In this document: piece by piece, positions 50,696 through 60,765 of the stretch
Layout of the letters: every line of letters starts with the position of its first letter
How positions within the stretch are numbered: position 1 is the stretch's first letter
The notes under the pieces: model-generated
What the model saw: only the letters and a program-made list of their open reading frames with translations
Databases searched by the model: none
Told to the model about the DNA's origin: nothing
Translations under genes and position numbers: made by a program
Origin: Cherax quadricarinatus
Lineage: Eukaryota; Arthropoda; Malacostraca; Decapoda; Parastacidae
DNA: 64,000 bases
Assembly (NCBI RefSeq): GCF_038502225.1
Contig: NC_091301.1
Location: forward strand, 21,274,359 to 21,338,358
Direction: 5' to 3'

Positions 50696-50752
50696 GCTCT
50701 CCAGAGCTGTATGACCCTTGTCGGTTTAGCGCTTTCTTTGATTATAATAACA
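50696..50752 (+). mobile_element. Family C LINE 3' end (tail only)
   Basis: GAGCTGTATGACCCTTGTCG followed by GTTTAGCGC and TTTGATTATAATAAC matches the C1 and C2 3' termini. Only the last 55 bp are present, typical of extreme 5' truncation or a SINE sharing the tail. Confidence 0.65.
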
Positions 50753-51899
50753 TTTCTGCTCTCTCCTACCTTCACTACTCACATAACAGGGCCAGGCACT
50801 TCTTAGGGGCTTATGTTAGTATAAAATCAATATCAAACATTACCTACAGCCTAGGCATCGCCACAAAATCCGTAGAACTACATTATTGACGTCAGGTCAC
50901 TTACGTAGATCTACGCATAAATTTTAGCAGTTTAAAATTTGGCATGATAGACTTGGCAAGCCTACAGTTACTTATTCCTCACATGACAGCTATTTTCCCA
51001 AAGATCTCCCCCTGTAGTGACACCGTGACGTCACTCATGAACAGCGTCCACAAAACGCCGACATAAATTATACATTTGTGGAGCTCTTTTTACACACTGA
51101 GCAACTTATTTATAACAAAGCTATAAATATATTTTATATAATACGGTAGTAGCCTGCATAACACCCCCATCCCCAGGCAAGGGGAAAATACAGATTCGAT
51201 AGTCTTCACCAGAAATTCACCAAGAGGAAGACAAGAAGAGCAGTAGAGACGGGAGAGAATGAAAGTGAGGAGAAATGGCAGAAAGGAACTCCCTTCCCTT
51301 CCCTCTGCAGGGTGATTTTTATTTAAATGGGAAGTGGCAGTAGGCAACAATGAATAGACATGACTTCTCCTATACCTTGAGTCCCGGTCAGTTCTCCACA
51401 GTAACACTCGTACCCAACAGCTGCCAAAATAAAACTGAAAAACAGGAACAGAATAAATATTAAACAGTAAGAGACACGAAGATCACAGACTAGTACGCAA
51501 ATGCAGATGGGATGACAAGCAAAAGACAGAATATCAGAGGATTAACTAAAAATTATAGAACTCAAAGAGATGAAACTAATTAGGAGAATGCGTGCGGTTT
51601 TCCCAGAGGGAAAGGAAAGTAAGAACGGAGTTCAAAGACTACATTGAAGGTACAAGAAGTTTTCCAAAAGAAGGTTACTGGGAAGGGAAGTTGGAAAGTA
51701 TGACAGTCAAGGCAATGATAAAAATATCAGACAGTGTACATAGGCAAGAAAAAGATTCATATCAGACAAGAGGGAAAGACCAACAAAATACAGAGAGCCC
51801 GTAGGTCAATCAGGGTCAAAGAGATGTAGAAATACAGATCACAGAAAAAAACAGGAAAGCAAGCAGAGAGCTAGGAATGACAATGCATTGGTACGAAGG
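50753..51899. other. Unassigned region
   Basis: Short frames at 51090-51407 minus and 51592-51804 plus have no recognisable domain. From about 51560 the purine-rich plus strand may be the decayed 5' part of the following LINE. Confidence 0.35.
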
Positions 51900-53365
51900 A
51901 AGGATGAGAGACAATTTGAAAATAACGTAGCAGAGAAGGTTAAATAACTGCTTCAAAACCCCTTCAGAAGGAACATAAATGAAAAGAACAAGATGATAAG
52001 ATTGAAGAGGGAAGGAAAACTACTAACGGTAGACGACAGAAAGGTTGACGAGGAGCTAAACAGAAATTTTAGGGTGGAATTCATAGAAGAGCTAGAAATG
52101 ATGCCAGGTTACAAAGCAAAGGATAGATAAGCCCACACTAGAACAAATACGCAATATAATGGAGGAAATGAAGATACTATAGGAACTAGACAGTAAAAAC
52201 AATCGAGCCTGAAATCACATCCTCATGAGTACAAAGGGAAGCAGCAGAACCTGTGTGAGCCCATTGTGAAGATTTTCAACAGGTGATTAGAGATGAGGAA
52301 ACTACCTGCAAGCTAGGAACTGGCTAAGAAAATCCAGTATTTAAGATGCAGTGACGTGCATCTTTTCCAAAATAATGGAGAAAATTGACAGGAGGAGGAA
52401 GATACTTGAGTTACGTGAATTAAAAGCAACGTGGATTCGGAGATGGGAGATCCTGTCTGACCAACATACTGGAGTTCTATGAGAGAGTTAATGAGATATA
52501 GGAAAGATATTTATGGGCAGAATGAATCTTCCTTGACTCAAAGACAACATTTTTCACAGTTCCTCACGTAAGGTTGACAAAAGCGTTTAAACAGCAAGTA
52601 AGGCAAAAGCATTGGTATCCCCACAAAATCAGTAAAGGATCACTGCTGCTTTTTGATATATGAAAGTAACCTGCGAGACGAGATCGATTTCTATGTCTCT
52701 TTTTCAGATGTCAAACTGTTGAGAAAAATACGAGACCGAGGAGACACTGAGGGTCTTCAGGGAAATTTAGACATGTTGCAGTGGTGGTCACATAAGTGGC
52801 AGCTAGAGTTGAAGCCAAACAAGAGGAATGTTATGAAAGTTGGTGTGGTGGAGGGAAGACCATAAAGAGAATACAGACTGCTAGGTGAAAAACTACAGGA
52901 ATCGACGAAGGAAGAGGATGTTTAAATAAACATCACTCCTAACACATTGCCGGAGGAGCACACATCTTGTGACTTCGGCAGCCCATGCGAAGCTACCAAA
53001 CCTTCACCGCCATCTTGAAGTCCTACCTGATTATGCAAGTTCAAAAAAGTTTATAAGATACTGAGGCTTGCAACAAGATGCTTACAAAGACACTGAGACC
53101 TGCAAAACGCTCAGAGGAACTGATAAGGCGGATATGTATAGACTTTTAACCATGTGAGAACCACATAAAAGGACGCGTAACTGGAAGTTAAAAACACAGA
53201 TGAGTCGTATTGATATTAGGGATTATTTTCGTAGTTTCTTGGTAGTAAGGAAGTGGAGTGAAGTGGGTGAAGAAGTGGTAGAGGCAAACTTAGTACATAA
53301 AAGTAGTAGATAAGAGGTAAGGCCAGGCACTAAGACTCGACCCCCCGCAAGCACAAATCAATGCG

Positions 53366-53368
<3 letters not shown>
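51900..53368 (+). mobile_element. LINE family A, copy A5, heavily decayed
   Basis: Family A landmarks appear in order with many indels: VDEELNRNFRVEF near 52040, GDGRSCLTNILEFYERVNE near 52445, FSDVKLLRKI near 52700 (motif C region, FADD changed to FSD), DMLQWWSHKWQLELKPNK near 52770, and IRDYFRSFLVVRKWSEVGEE near 53215. The 3' end GGCCAGGCACTAAGACTCGA is followed within 30 bp by (AC)n at 53369. Older than A3, A4 and A8 by divergence. Confidence 0.75.

Positions 53369-53447
<79 letters not shown>
53369..53447. repeat. (AC)n microsatellite at LINE A5 3' end
   Basis: GCGCGC then about 38 AC units, immediately after the LINE 3' end. Confidence 0.97.
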
Positions 53448-53449
<2 letters not shown>

Positions 53450-53729
53450 ATTTGGCCACGATTTCACAATATATCATAGGGAGCCCGAAACGCCTGCCTC
53501 AAACCACAAGGATAGCCTGAAGGATTTATTTAATCTGGGTAAAGTTTCCCGGAGAGGTTATTTGTGGGTCCTTCGCCAAAAACGCCAAAGTTAGTCTATC
53601 AAAAGGTCTTCTGCGGTAACGATGCTTGAGCACTACTGACGGTTATGTATATTGACTCAAACTTCTTTTGATTCAAGCGTTCTCGATTTTTTACCCCTTG
53701 GTGGGGAAGGATGGGGTGCACATACACTG

Positions 53730-54070
<341 letters not shown>

Positions 54071-54072
<2 letters not shown>

Positions 54073-54703
54073 GTAGATGTATTTATATAGTGAGAACTCA
54101 CTGCGAACGTTTCCTGCAGCTGCATATAAACACGAAGCAATCTAATTTCTAATGCATTAAATAACATTTTACAGTCCACTCGGCGCTTCCTTCGGTCAAA
54201 ACAAATAAGAATGAATATCACATCTAGTCACTGGCGATACAAGAGCCACATTGCATTGCTCTCTAACTTGATGCTGAGGGCTGAGGGGCCTGTGTGTCCC
54301 ATATTTACATATCCCTGTTAATTAATTCCTTTGGTAGGGCTTTTAGGCGGACGATCCTTCAGTGAAAACTCCCGTAGCTTGCATGGAATATGCTGAATTA
54401 CGATCTCTGCCTGAATTCCGCTTTCCCCTACGCTCTCTGCTTTGCTTTCTGTCCCCCCTAATGAAACATACAATAGATATTGTCGATACGGGTTGAAAAG
54501 GGTGATACAGGAAGGACAAAAGACGAGTAGGGTAAGAGAAAGATGAAAGTGGATGGGAAAGAGGAGGATAAAAAAGGGAAGGGAGGGAGTAGTGGTTAGA
54601 GGAAGCAGGAGAGAAGCACCCGTCGGGGTAGGAACACACAAGATGAGAATGTCGAGAAAAACTTGACGGAATGAAATTGAGTGTATGGACAATGATTAGA
54701 GGG

Positions 54704-54709
<6 letters not shown>
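54071..54709. other. Unassigned region
   Basis: Balanced then purine-rich DNA. The minus-strand frames at 54318-54692 and 54343-54912 are low-complexity Ser/Leu/Pro and unsupported. Confidence 0.35.

Positions 54710-54744
<35 letters not shown>
54710..54744. repeat. (GA)n microsatellite
   Basis: About 17 perfect GA units within a wider purine-rich stretch (54540-54910). Confidence 0.95.
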
Positions 54745-54748
<4 letters not shown>

Positions 54749-54929
54749 TAAGAGTAAAGAGTTGGAAAGGGGAGGGAGATGGAAAGAGGGGAGAGCTGGA
54801 AAGGGAAAGAGAGAGAGGGGAGAGATTGAGAGGTGAACAAATGGAAAATGGAAGTATGGAGAGAGAGAGTGGAGAGGAAGATGGATATTGTAGGAAGATG
54901 GAGAGTAGACATGGACAGCGAAACGTACT

Positions 54930-55290
54930 AGACAAATTTAAAAGAAAGAAGAATCAGAGAAAATTCGATTACGATGTAAAAGATACTCAGATGATCTGAT
55001 ATGGCAGACAGAGACAGACCGGGATGCGTGGCTAACCAATGGACAATCTTGGAAACTAAGTGAAAAGGATATTAGAAACTACTACTTCAGCCACAGGGTA
55101 ATGAATAAATAGAACGAACTAGACAAGGTGGTGGTGGAGGCTCACTCTAGACACAGTTTCAAGAGTAGGTAAGACAGAACCCAGGAGGGTAGGAACCAAT
55201 ATTGCCTGTGATTGTGCTTGATGATGTGGGGCTGGAAGTTGAGATTAGATGCTGTGAACGCAAATCGGTGATTACAACGTCTCTGGTAAA
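54930..55290 (+). mobile_element. LINE family A-like 3' fragment, copy A6
   Basis: RNYYFSHRVMNK, a stop, NELDKVVVEAHSRHSFKSR at 55072-55172 parallels KYFFSHRVVRKWNSLASEVVEAG of family A. Upstream residues are decayed. The sequence runs to the (AC)n at 55300, but the usual GGTGAGTAC terminus is not visible. Confidence 0.5.
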
Positions 55291-55297
55291 CATACAC

Positions 55298-55304
55298 AAG
55301 CACA

Positions 55305-55387
<83 letters not shown>
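55298..55387. repeat. (AC)n microsatellite between LINE fragments
   Basis: About 40 AC units with one GC interruption. Copy A7 starts immediately after it, mid-RT. Confidence 0.97.
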
Positions 55388-55571
55388 CAGCACCAGTTTG
55401 GAACCCGCACCGGGTCAAGCATGTTAAGAAATTAGAGAAAGTGCAAAGGTTTGCCACAAGGTTAGTTCCAGAGCTAAAGGGAATGTCCTATAAAGATAGG
55501 TTAAGGGAAATCGGCCTGACGACACACAGGAGAGATAGGAGAGACATGATAACGACATACAAAATACCGCT
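55388..55571 (+). mobile_element. LINE family A, copy A7, left part
   Basis: Starts abruptly in the RT C-terminal domain (APVWNPHRVKHVKKLEKVQR in frame from about 55385) directly after (AC)n. It runs through GMSYKDRLREIGLTT to DMITTYKI, where it is cut by the CR1-like element. The right part resumes at 60441. Confidence 0.82.
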
Positions 55572-55619
55572 AAGGTCAGTGGTCACGTGTGGTCATACCT
55601 GTCCTAAGCTCTCTGGGGG

Positions 55620-56663
55620 CTAGCGTGGGGTGTTACCAAGCACCATAGCTTGTTGTAGTGTTTTAGAATCTCAGGTTCAGGTGTTGAAGGAGGAGGTTCT
55701 ACTTCTTCAGGAGGAAAATAGGAGGCTGAGGCTTCACCTAAAGGAGTTTGGGAGTGAGCGTGAGAAGGATTTAGCTGATAAGGAAGAAATGGTCACCAGC
55801 AGTGAGAGTGGCAAGTGGTTCACAGTTCAGGAAGAAGGAAGATAAGGAGGGTTAGCAGAGAAGATGTGAAGGTAGGAAATCGATTCTCTGTTCTCCAGGA
55901 CGAGTGCACTTCAGTGGTTAGTGAGGTTGAAGGTAACACTGATTCCCCTGCTAAGCAAGGTAAGAATATTTTAATTGTAGGAGATTCTCAGGTAAGATAT
56001 ATGGATCGTGATTTTTGTAACAGAGATAGAAAGATCAGACAGAGGGTGTGCCTTCCAGGAGCTGGTGTTGATGACATAGTCAGCAGATTGGATAATATTA
56101 AGTCAGGTAATGGGAACAAGCCCATTATCTGTCTTAGTACTGGGAGTAATGACATTGGGAAGGGCAGGAGACAGGAGCTGCTGGATAAATACAGGTTAGC
56201 CATAGAAGTAGTCAGGTCTAAATAAGGGATCCCATTCATATGTAGCATCTTGCCTAGGAAGGGAGTGGACAATGAATGGATGTCTAGGGCAATTGGTATA
56301 AATTTCTGGCTAGATAGGTACTGCACGGAACTTGCAATCACATTCATTGATAACTGGGACATATTCTATGGCAAATGTGATATGTAGACAAGGGATGGGG
56401 TTCATCTCTCAGGGGCTAGAGTGGTTGCATTAGCCAATTCGATTGAGGGGGTAATTGATGACTTGTCTAGGAATTTTAAACTGATAGATTATAGAGGTAT
56501 AGGTGTTTGTGGGAAACAATCAGGCTGCAGTATTAGAGCTGAAAACAGCAGATATTACCGGGATACCTCAGAGATATGTTTAAAAGACAAAATTCAAAAT
56601 AAAGTTGTTAGTAAAGGCAAATCAATTGATCAACAAAGAGAGATAGTAAAGGGCAACGAGTGA
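55620..56663 (+). pseudogene. B5 ORF1: coiled coil plus SGNH-esterase-like protein (broken)
   Basis: CR1-clade LINEs are known to encode ORF1 proteins with an SGNH hydrolase (esterase) domain. Here a coiled-coil segment (LESQVQVLKEEVLLLQEENR near 55665-55730) precedes the esterase. The esterase motifs are ILIVGDSQVRYMD (block I, GDS) near 55975-56005, CLPGAGVDDI (block II, Gly) near 56055, STGSNDIG (block III, GxND) near 56140 and DGVHLSGARV (block V, DxxH) near 56390. All catalytic-type residues Ser, Gly, Asn and Asp-His are present. Lesions are a frameshift near 55830 and in-frame stops at 56223 and 56385. The frame ends with TGA at 56661, overlapping the first in-frame codons of ORF2. No ATG start is evident in the visible 5' part. 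Confidence 0.78.
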
Positions 56664-58336
56664 CTAGCTCCCTTAAGGTTTACTATACAAATAGTAGGAG
56701 TCTAAGAAATAAGATAGATGAGCTAAGATTACTTACAAATGCAGGTAATGTAGATATTATTGTTATAACAGAGACCTGGTTCAACCTGAAAGAGAGAGAA
56801 ATGCCTTCTGAATGCAACATACAGGGTTATAAACTATTCCACACTGATAGGGTCAACAGGAAGGGTGGTGGAGTGGCGATGTATGTCAAAGATATTTTAA
56901 ATTGTTGTCTTAGATATGATATAAGATTAGAAACATCGGACACAGAATCTGTTTGGCTAAAGTTTCACGAGGGTCGTGACAAATTAATTTTGGGTGTGAT
57001 TTACAGGCCCCCAAACCTTGATATGGAGTGCAGTAAGCTGTTATTGGACGAAATTCATAAGGCATCTAGATATGAAAATGTTGTGTTAATGGGAGATTTT
57101 AACTTTAACAAATTGATTGGAACAATATGACAGGAAATCTTGAGTCTAGTGACTTTCTTGATGCGGTTCAGGATTGCTTTTTAGAACAGTTTGTGACAGA
57201 ACCAACTAGAGGAAACAATCTGCTTGACTTGGTTCTTGCCAACAAAGAATCACCAATTAATAATCTTGAGGTTAATGATGAGCTTGGTGAAAGTGATCAC
57301 AAATCACTTAGTTTCAATATATCATGGAATTACCCAGATAAATCTCTGTCCCAGACTTTCGCTTGGCTGATTTAATGGGACTGATAAATTACCTGGGTGG
57401 GCTAAATTGGGATGACCTGACTATGGGTCAGGTAGGTGATCTTGGTTGCCAATATGATGTTTTTCAGAGCATAAATCTAGCTGCCCAGACAACTTTTGTT
57501 CCGAGTAGAGTAATTAGATCTAATAAAAATGATCCCAAATGGATGAACAATAGATTAAAACATCTCAATGGTATCAAAAGAGGGGATGGGCAGTTAAGAA
57601 ATCAATATATTCAATCAAAGAGAGAAATAAAAAAAGGAATAAGAAAAGCAAAAAGGGATTATGAGGCTAAGGTCGCAAGGGATTCGAAGACTAACCCAAA
57701 AGGGTTCTTTCAGGTATGCAGAGGTAATATTAGGGACAAGATAGGCCCACTTAAGATCAGATCACTCACAATGATAAGGATATGTGTGAAATTTTCAGTA
57801 CCTACTTCCTCTGAGTTTTTACCCAGGAGAATACTAGCGAAATTCCTGAAATAATAGATTATGTAGAACAGGACGATAATAAACTATGCACAATTACGGT
57901 AACTAGTGACATGGTCCTCAGACAAATAGAGAAATTAAAACCCTAACAAATCCCCAGGTCCTGATGAACTGTTTGCAAGGATGTTAAAGGAATGTAAAGA
58001 GAAGCTTAGCAAACCTTTGGCTAATCTTTTCAACATATCACTACAAACTGGCATAGTGCCTGATAAATAACAAAAAGGCACAATACCGTGACTGGAACGA
58101 TACACAAATAACCCGCACATAAAAGACAGAAGCTTACGACGACGTTTCGGTCCGACTTGGACCATTGACAAAGTCACACTAACAGAGGTGGAGCAGGACG
58201 GCTATATATAGGCAGGAAGAGGTGGAGGTAGTAGTAGTGGTAGTAGTAGTAGTAGTAGTAGTAGTAGTACAAGAATTGTATATAATACCGACAGGATGAA
58301 ATGACACATGCACAACACCCGGACATCCCCACCGTA

Positions 58337-58377
58337 GACGTTTCGCCATCCAGCCAGCCACTGGATGGCGAAACGTC
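58337..58377. ncRNA. Hairpin with flanking GAAACGTC, hammerhead-like relic (left arm)
   Basis: A 17-bp perfect palindrome arm (GACGTTTCGCCATCCAG and its complement) around a 7-nt loop. Read on the plus strand it includes GCCA-CTGGA-TGGC-GAAACGTC, the layout of hammerhead stem II followed by GAAAC. The canonical CTGATGA box is absent. A second copy in the right arm is at 58696-58736. Confidence 0.3.
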
Positions 58378-58890
58378 CACAACAAAGACAACCAGACCTC
58401 TTCCCCTTTCTTCTCTCCTTTTCTCCTCTGGGTTGTCTTTCTCTCTCCTGTCTCGTGTTTCTGTTCCTTCTTCATTTATTTTATTTCACCACTTCCCCTT
58501 TCACGCACCTCGGTGCGCTTGCTCTCCCTCTGTGGGTTTCTAGCTCTCTTGCAGTGCTCCCCTTCCTTTGTATTTGACTGGCTCGTCTTCCTTATTTCCC
58601 ACTTCTACCACTACCACTACTACTACCTCTTCTTCTTCTACTACAACTACTGATGAAATTAGACACATGTGCGGCGTCTGGTTGTCTTTGTTGTGGACGT
58701 TTCGCCATCCAGTGGCTGGCTGGATGGCGAAACGTCTACGGTGGGGATGCCCGGGTGTTGTGCATGTGTCATTTCATCCTGTCGGTATTATATACAATTC
58801 TTGTACTACTACTACTACTACTACTACCACTACTACTACCTCCACCTCTTCCTGCCTATATATAGCCGTCCTGCTCCACCTCTGTTAGTG

Positions 58891-58930
58891 TGACTTTGTC
58901 AATGGTCCAAGTCGGACCGAAACGTCGTCG
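58891..58930 (+). ncRNA. Hammerhead-like motif near element end (right arm)
   Basis: TTTGTCAAT, then hairpin GGTCC-AAGTC-GGACC (58904-58918), then GAAACGTCGTC. The inverted copy is on the minus strand at about 58137-58177. It resembles the motif at 48563-48594 (TTGACAAA, hairpin, GAAACGTTGCC). Activity is doubtful because the core CTGANGA is not kept. Confidence 0.3.
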
Positions 58931-59273
58931 TAAGCTTCTGTCTTTTATGTGCGGGTTATTTGTGTATAGTGCCTGATAAATGGAAAATGGCAAATGTAAT
59001 ACCTATTTACAAGGCAGGTGACAGGCCCTTGGCTTTGAACTATAGACCAATAATCCCTACCTCCAAGTGGGAAAATTTATGGAATCAATAATTGCCGAAG
59101 AAATTCGTAGCCATCTTGATAGGCATAAATTGGTTAATGAATCTCATCACGGTTTTACAAAGGGGCGTTCCTGTCTTACGAATCTTCTAACTTTTTTCAC
59201 TAAGGTGTTTGAGGAGGTAGATCATGGTAATGAATATATTGTGTATATGGACTTCAGTAAGGCTTTCGATAGA

Positions 59274-59354
59274 GTCCCACATCAGAGGCTATTGAAGAAC
59301 GTCCCACATCAGAGGCTATTGAAGAACGTCCCACATCAGAGGCTATTGGGGGAA
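59274..59354 (+). repeat. Three tandem 27-bp copies inside the RT
   Basis: A 27-bp unit starting GTCCCACATCAGAGGCTATT at 59274 recurs at 59301 and 59328, the last changing to GGGGGAACG. It encodes VPHQRLLKN three times and is followed directly by the motif B region, so about 100 bp of normal RT is missing. Confidence 0.95.
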
Positions 59355-60440
59355 CGTCACTAGCGGTGTTCCGCAGGGGTCAGTGTTGAGCCCGTTGTTC
59401 TTCACAATTTGCATAAACGACATAGATGAGGGAATAAATATCGACATAAGTAAATTTGCTGATGACACCAAAATAGGCCGTCCAATTCATTCTAGTGAGG
59501 ACACTAGAGCACTCCAGGATGATTTGAACAGACTGATGCAGTGGTCGGAGAAGTGTTAGATGCAGTTCAATATAGACAAATGCAAAGTTCTAAATGTTGG
59601 ACAGGAAAATAACCATGCCACATATAAACTAAATAATGTAGATCTTAATACTACTGATTGCGAAAAGGATTTAGGAGTTCTGGTTAGCAGTAATCTAAAA
59701 CCAAGACAACAGTGCATTAGTGTTCGCAATAAAGCTAACAGAATCCTTGGCTTCATATCTAGAAGTATAAATAATAGAAGTCCTCAGGTTGTTCTTCAAC
59801 TATATATCCTTGGTTAGGCCTCATTTAAATTATGCTGCACAGTTCTGGTCACCGTATTACAGAATGGATATAAATGCTCTGGAAAACGTACAGAGGAGGA
59901 TGACAAAGTTGATCCCATGTATCAGAAATCTTCCTTATGAGGATAGACTGAGGGCACTGAATCTGCACTCTCTTCAAAGGCGTAGAATTAGGGGGGATGT
60001 GATCGAGATGTATAAATGGAAAACAGGAATAAATAAAGGGGATGTAAATAGTGTGCTGAAAATTTCCAGCCAAGACAGGACTCGCAGCAATGGTTTCAAG
60101 TTGGAAAAATTCAGATTCAGGAAGGATATAGGAAACACTGGTTTGGTAATAGAGTTGTGGACGAATGGAATAAACTCCCGAGTACTCCCGAGGCTAAAAC
60201 GTTGTATAGTTTTAAAAATAGGTTAGATAAATACATGAGTGGGTGTGGGTGGGTGTGAGTTGGACCTGACTAGCTTGTGCTATTAGGTCTGATGCCGTGC
60301 TCCTTCCCTAAGTGGAAGTGATCTAACTAGGTCGGTCATTGGGCTAATCCGGGGGGGGGGGTGAGACATGGGCCTGCTTCACATGGGTCAGTAGGCCTGT
60401 TGCAGTGTTCCTTCTTTTTTTATGTTCTTATGTTCTTATG

Positions 60441-60750
60441 AATAGACAAGGTAGACAGAGACAAGATGTTCCAGAGAGGGGACACAGAAACAAGGGGTCA
60501 CCCTTAGAAGTTGAAGACTCAAATGAGTCACAGGGATGTTAGGAAGTATTTCTTCAGTCATAGAGTGGTCAGGAAGTGGAACAGTCTGGAGCGTGATGTA
60601 GTGGAGGCAGGAACCATACATAGCTTTAAGACGAGGTACGATAAAGCTCAGGGAGCAGGGAGAGAGAGGACTTAGTAGCGTTCAGTGAAGAGGCGGGGCC
60701 AGGAGCTGAGTCTCTATCCCTGCAACCACAATTAGGTGAGTACATACGCA
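60441..60750 (+). mobile_element. LINE family A, copy A7, right part
   Basis: Resumes after the CR1-like element at the DKVDRDKMFQRGD region, continues through YFFSHRVVRKWNSLERD and ends GGCGGGGCCAGGAGCTGAGT..AATTAGGTGAGTAC at about 60745. A short degraded AC stretch follows (60745-60765) and the next family A copy then begins. Confidence 0.85.
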
Positions 60751-60765
60751 CACACAAATACAACA

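Larger units (their letters stand above)
58053..58981. mobile_element. 897-bp inverted-repeat (foldback) element with 16-bp target-site duplications
   Basis: ATAGTGCCTGATAAAT occurs at 58053-58068 and 58966-58981. Removing one copy and the 897 bp between them restores the LINE codons VPDKWKMAN. Arms 58102-58397 and 58676-58965 are inverted copies differing mainly in the length of a (TAG)n/(CTA)n tract. The left end has 33 extra bases (58069-58101) before the arm. The 278-bp spacer is unique and pyrimidine-rich. Each arm carries two hairpin-GAAACGTC motifs. There is no coding capacity. A 16-bp duplication and variable end suggest retroposition, possibly a non-autonomous Penelope-like element with inverted terminal repeats; a foldback DNA transposon is the alternative. 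Confidence 0.85.
56660..60226 (+). pseudogene. B5 ORF2: APE endonuclease plus RT (broken)
   Basis: The frame opens at GTG 56660, overlapping the ORF1 stop, with no ATG nearby. The endonuclease is complete: YYTNSRSLRNKIDEL, ITETWF, GGGVAMYV, GVIYRPPN, LMGDFNF (57095) and LGESDHKSL (57290). A frameshift lies at about 57120. The RT begins with a basic linker (57540-57740) and SPGPDELFARMLKE (57955), is split by the inverted-repeat insertion at VPDK, and resumes with KMANVIPIYKAGDR (58985). Motif A is VYMDFSKAFDRVPHQRL (59240), followed by three tandem 27-bp copies and a deletion. Motif B is GVPQGSVLSPLFFTICIND (59370), motif C SKFADDTKI (59455), and the C-terminal part ends near 60226. Several stops and frameshifts. 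Confidence 0.82.
55572..60440 (+). mobile_element. LINE family B (CR1-like), near full-length copy B5
   Basis: The element contains ORF1 with an esterase-type domain, ORF2 with a complete APE endonuclease and an RT, and a 3' UTR ending in TTCTTATG octamers (60418-60440). Without the 897-bp insertion at 58069-58965 (plus one duplicated target site) it is about 3.95 kb. It lies inside family A copy A7. No flanking duplication is evident, as is common for CR1. Both ORFs are broken. Confidence 0.85.

Noticed and set aside
54318..54935. Minus-strand Ser/Leu/Pro-rich ORFs up to 189 codons
   Set aside because: Low-complexity translation of a purine-rich stretch and (GA)n; no domain or start evidence.
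55298..55387. Possibility that the family A AC tracts are simply the LINE's own simple-repeat tail
   Set aside because: Not fully rejected. The tail hypothesis explains AC at 3' ends but not AC directly at different 5' truncation points, so targeting or tandem accumulation is preferred.
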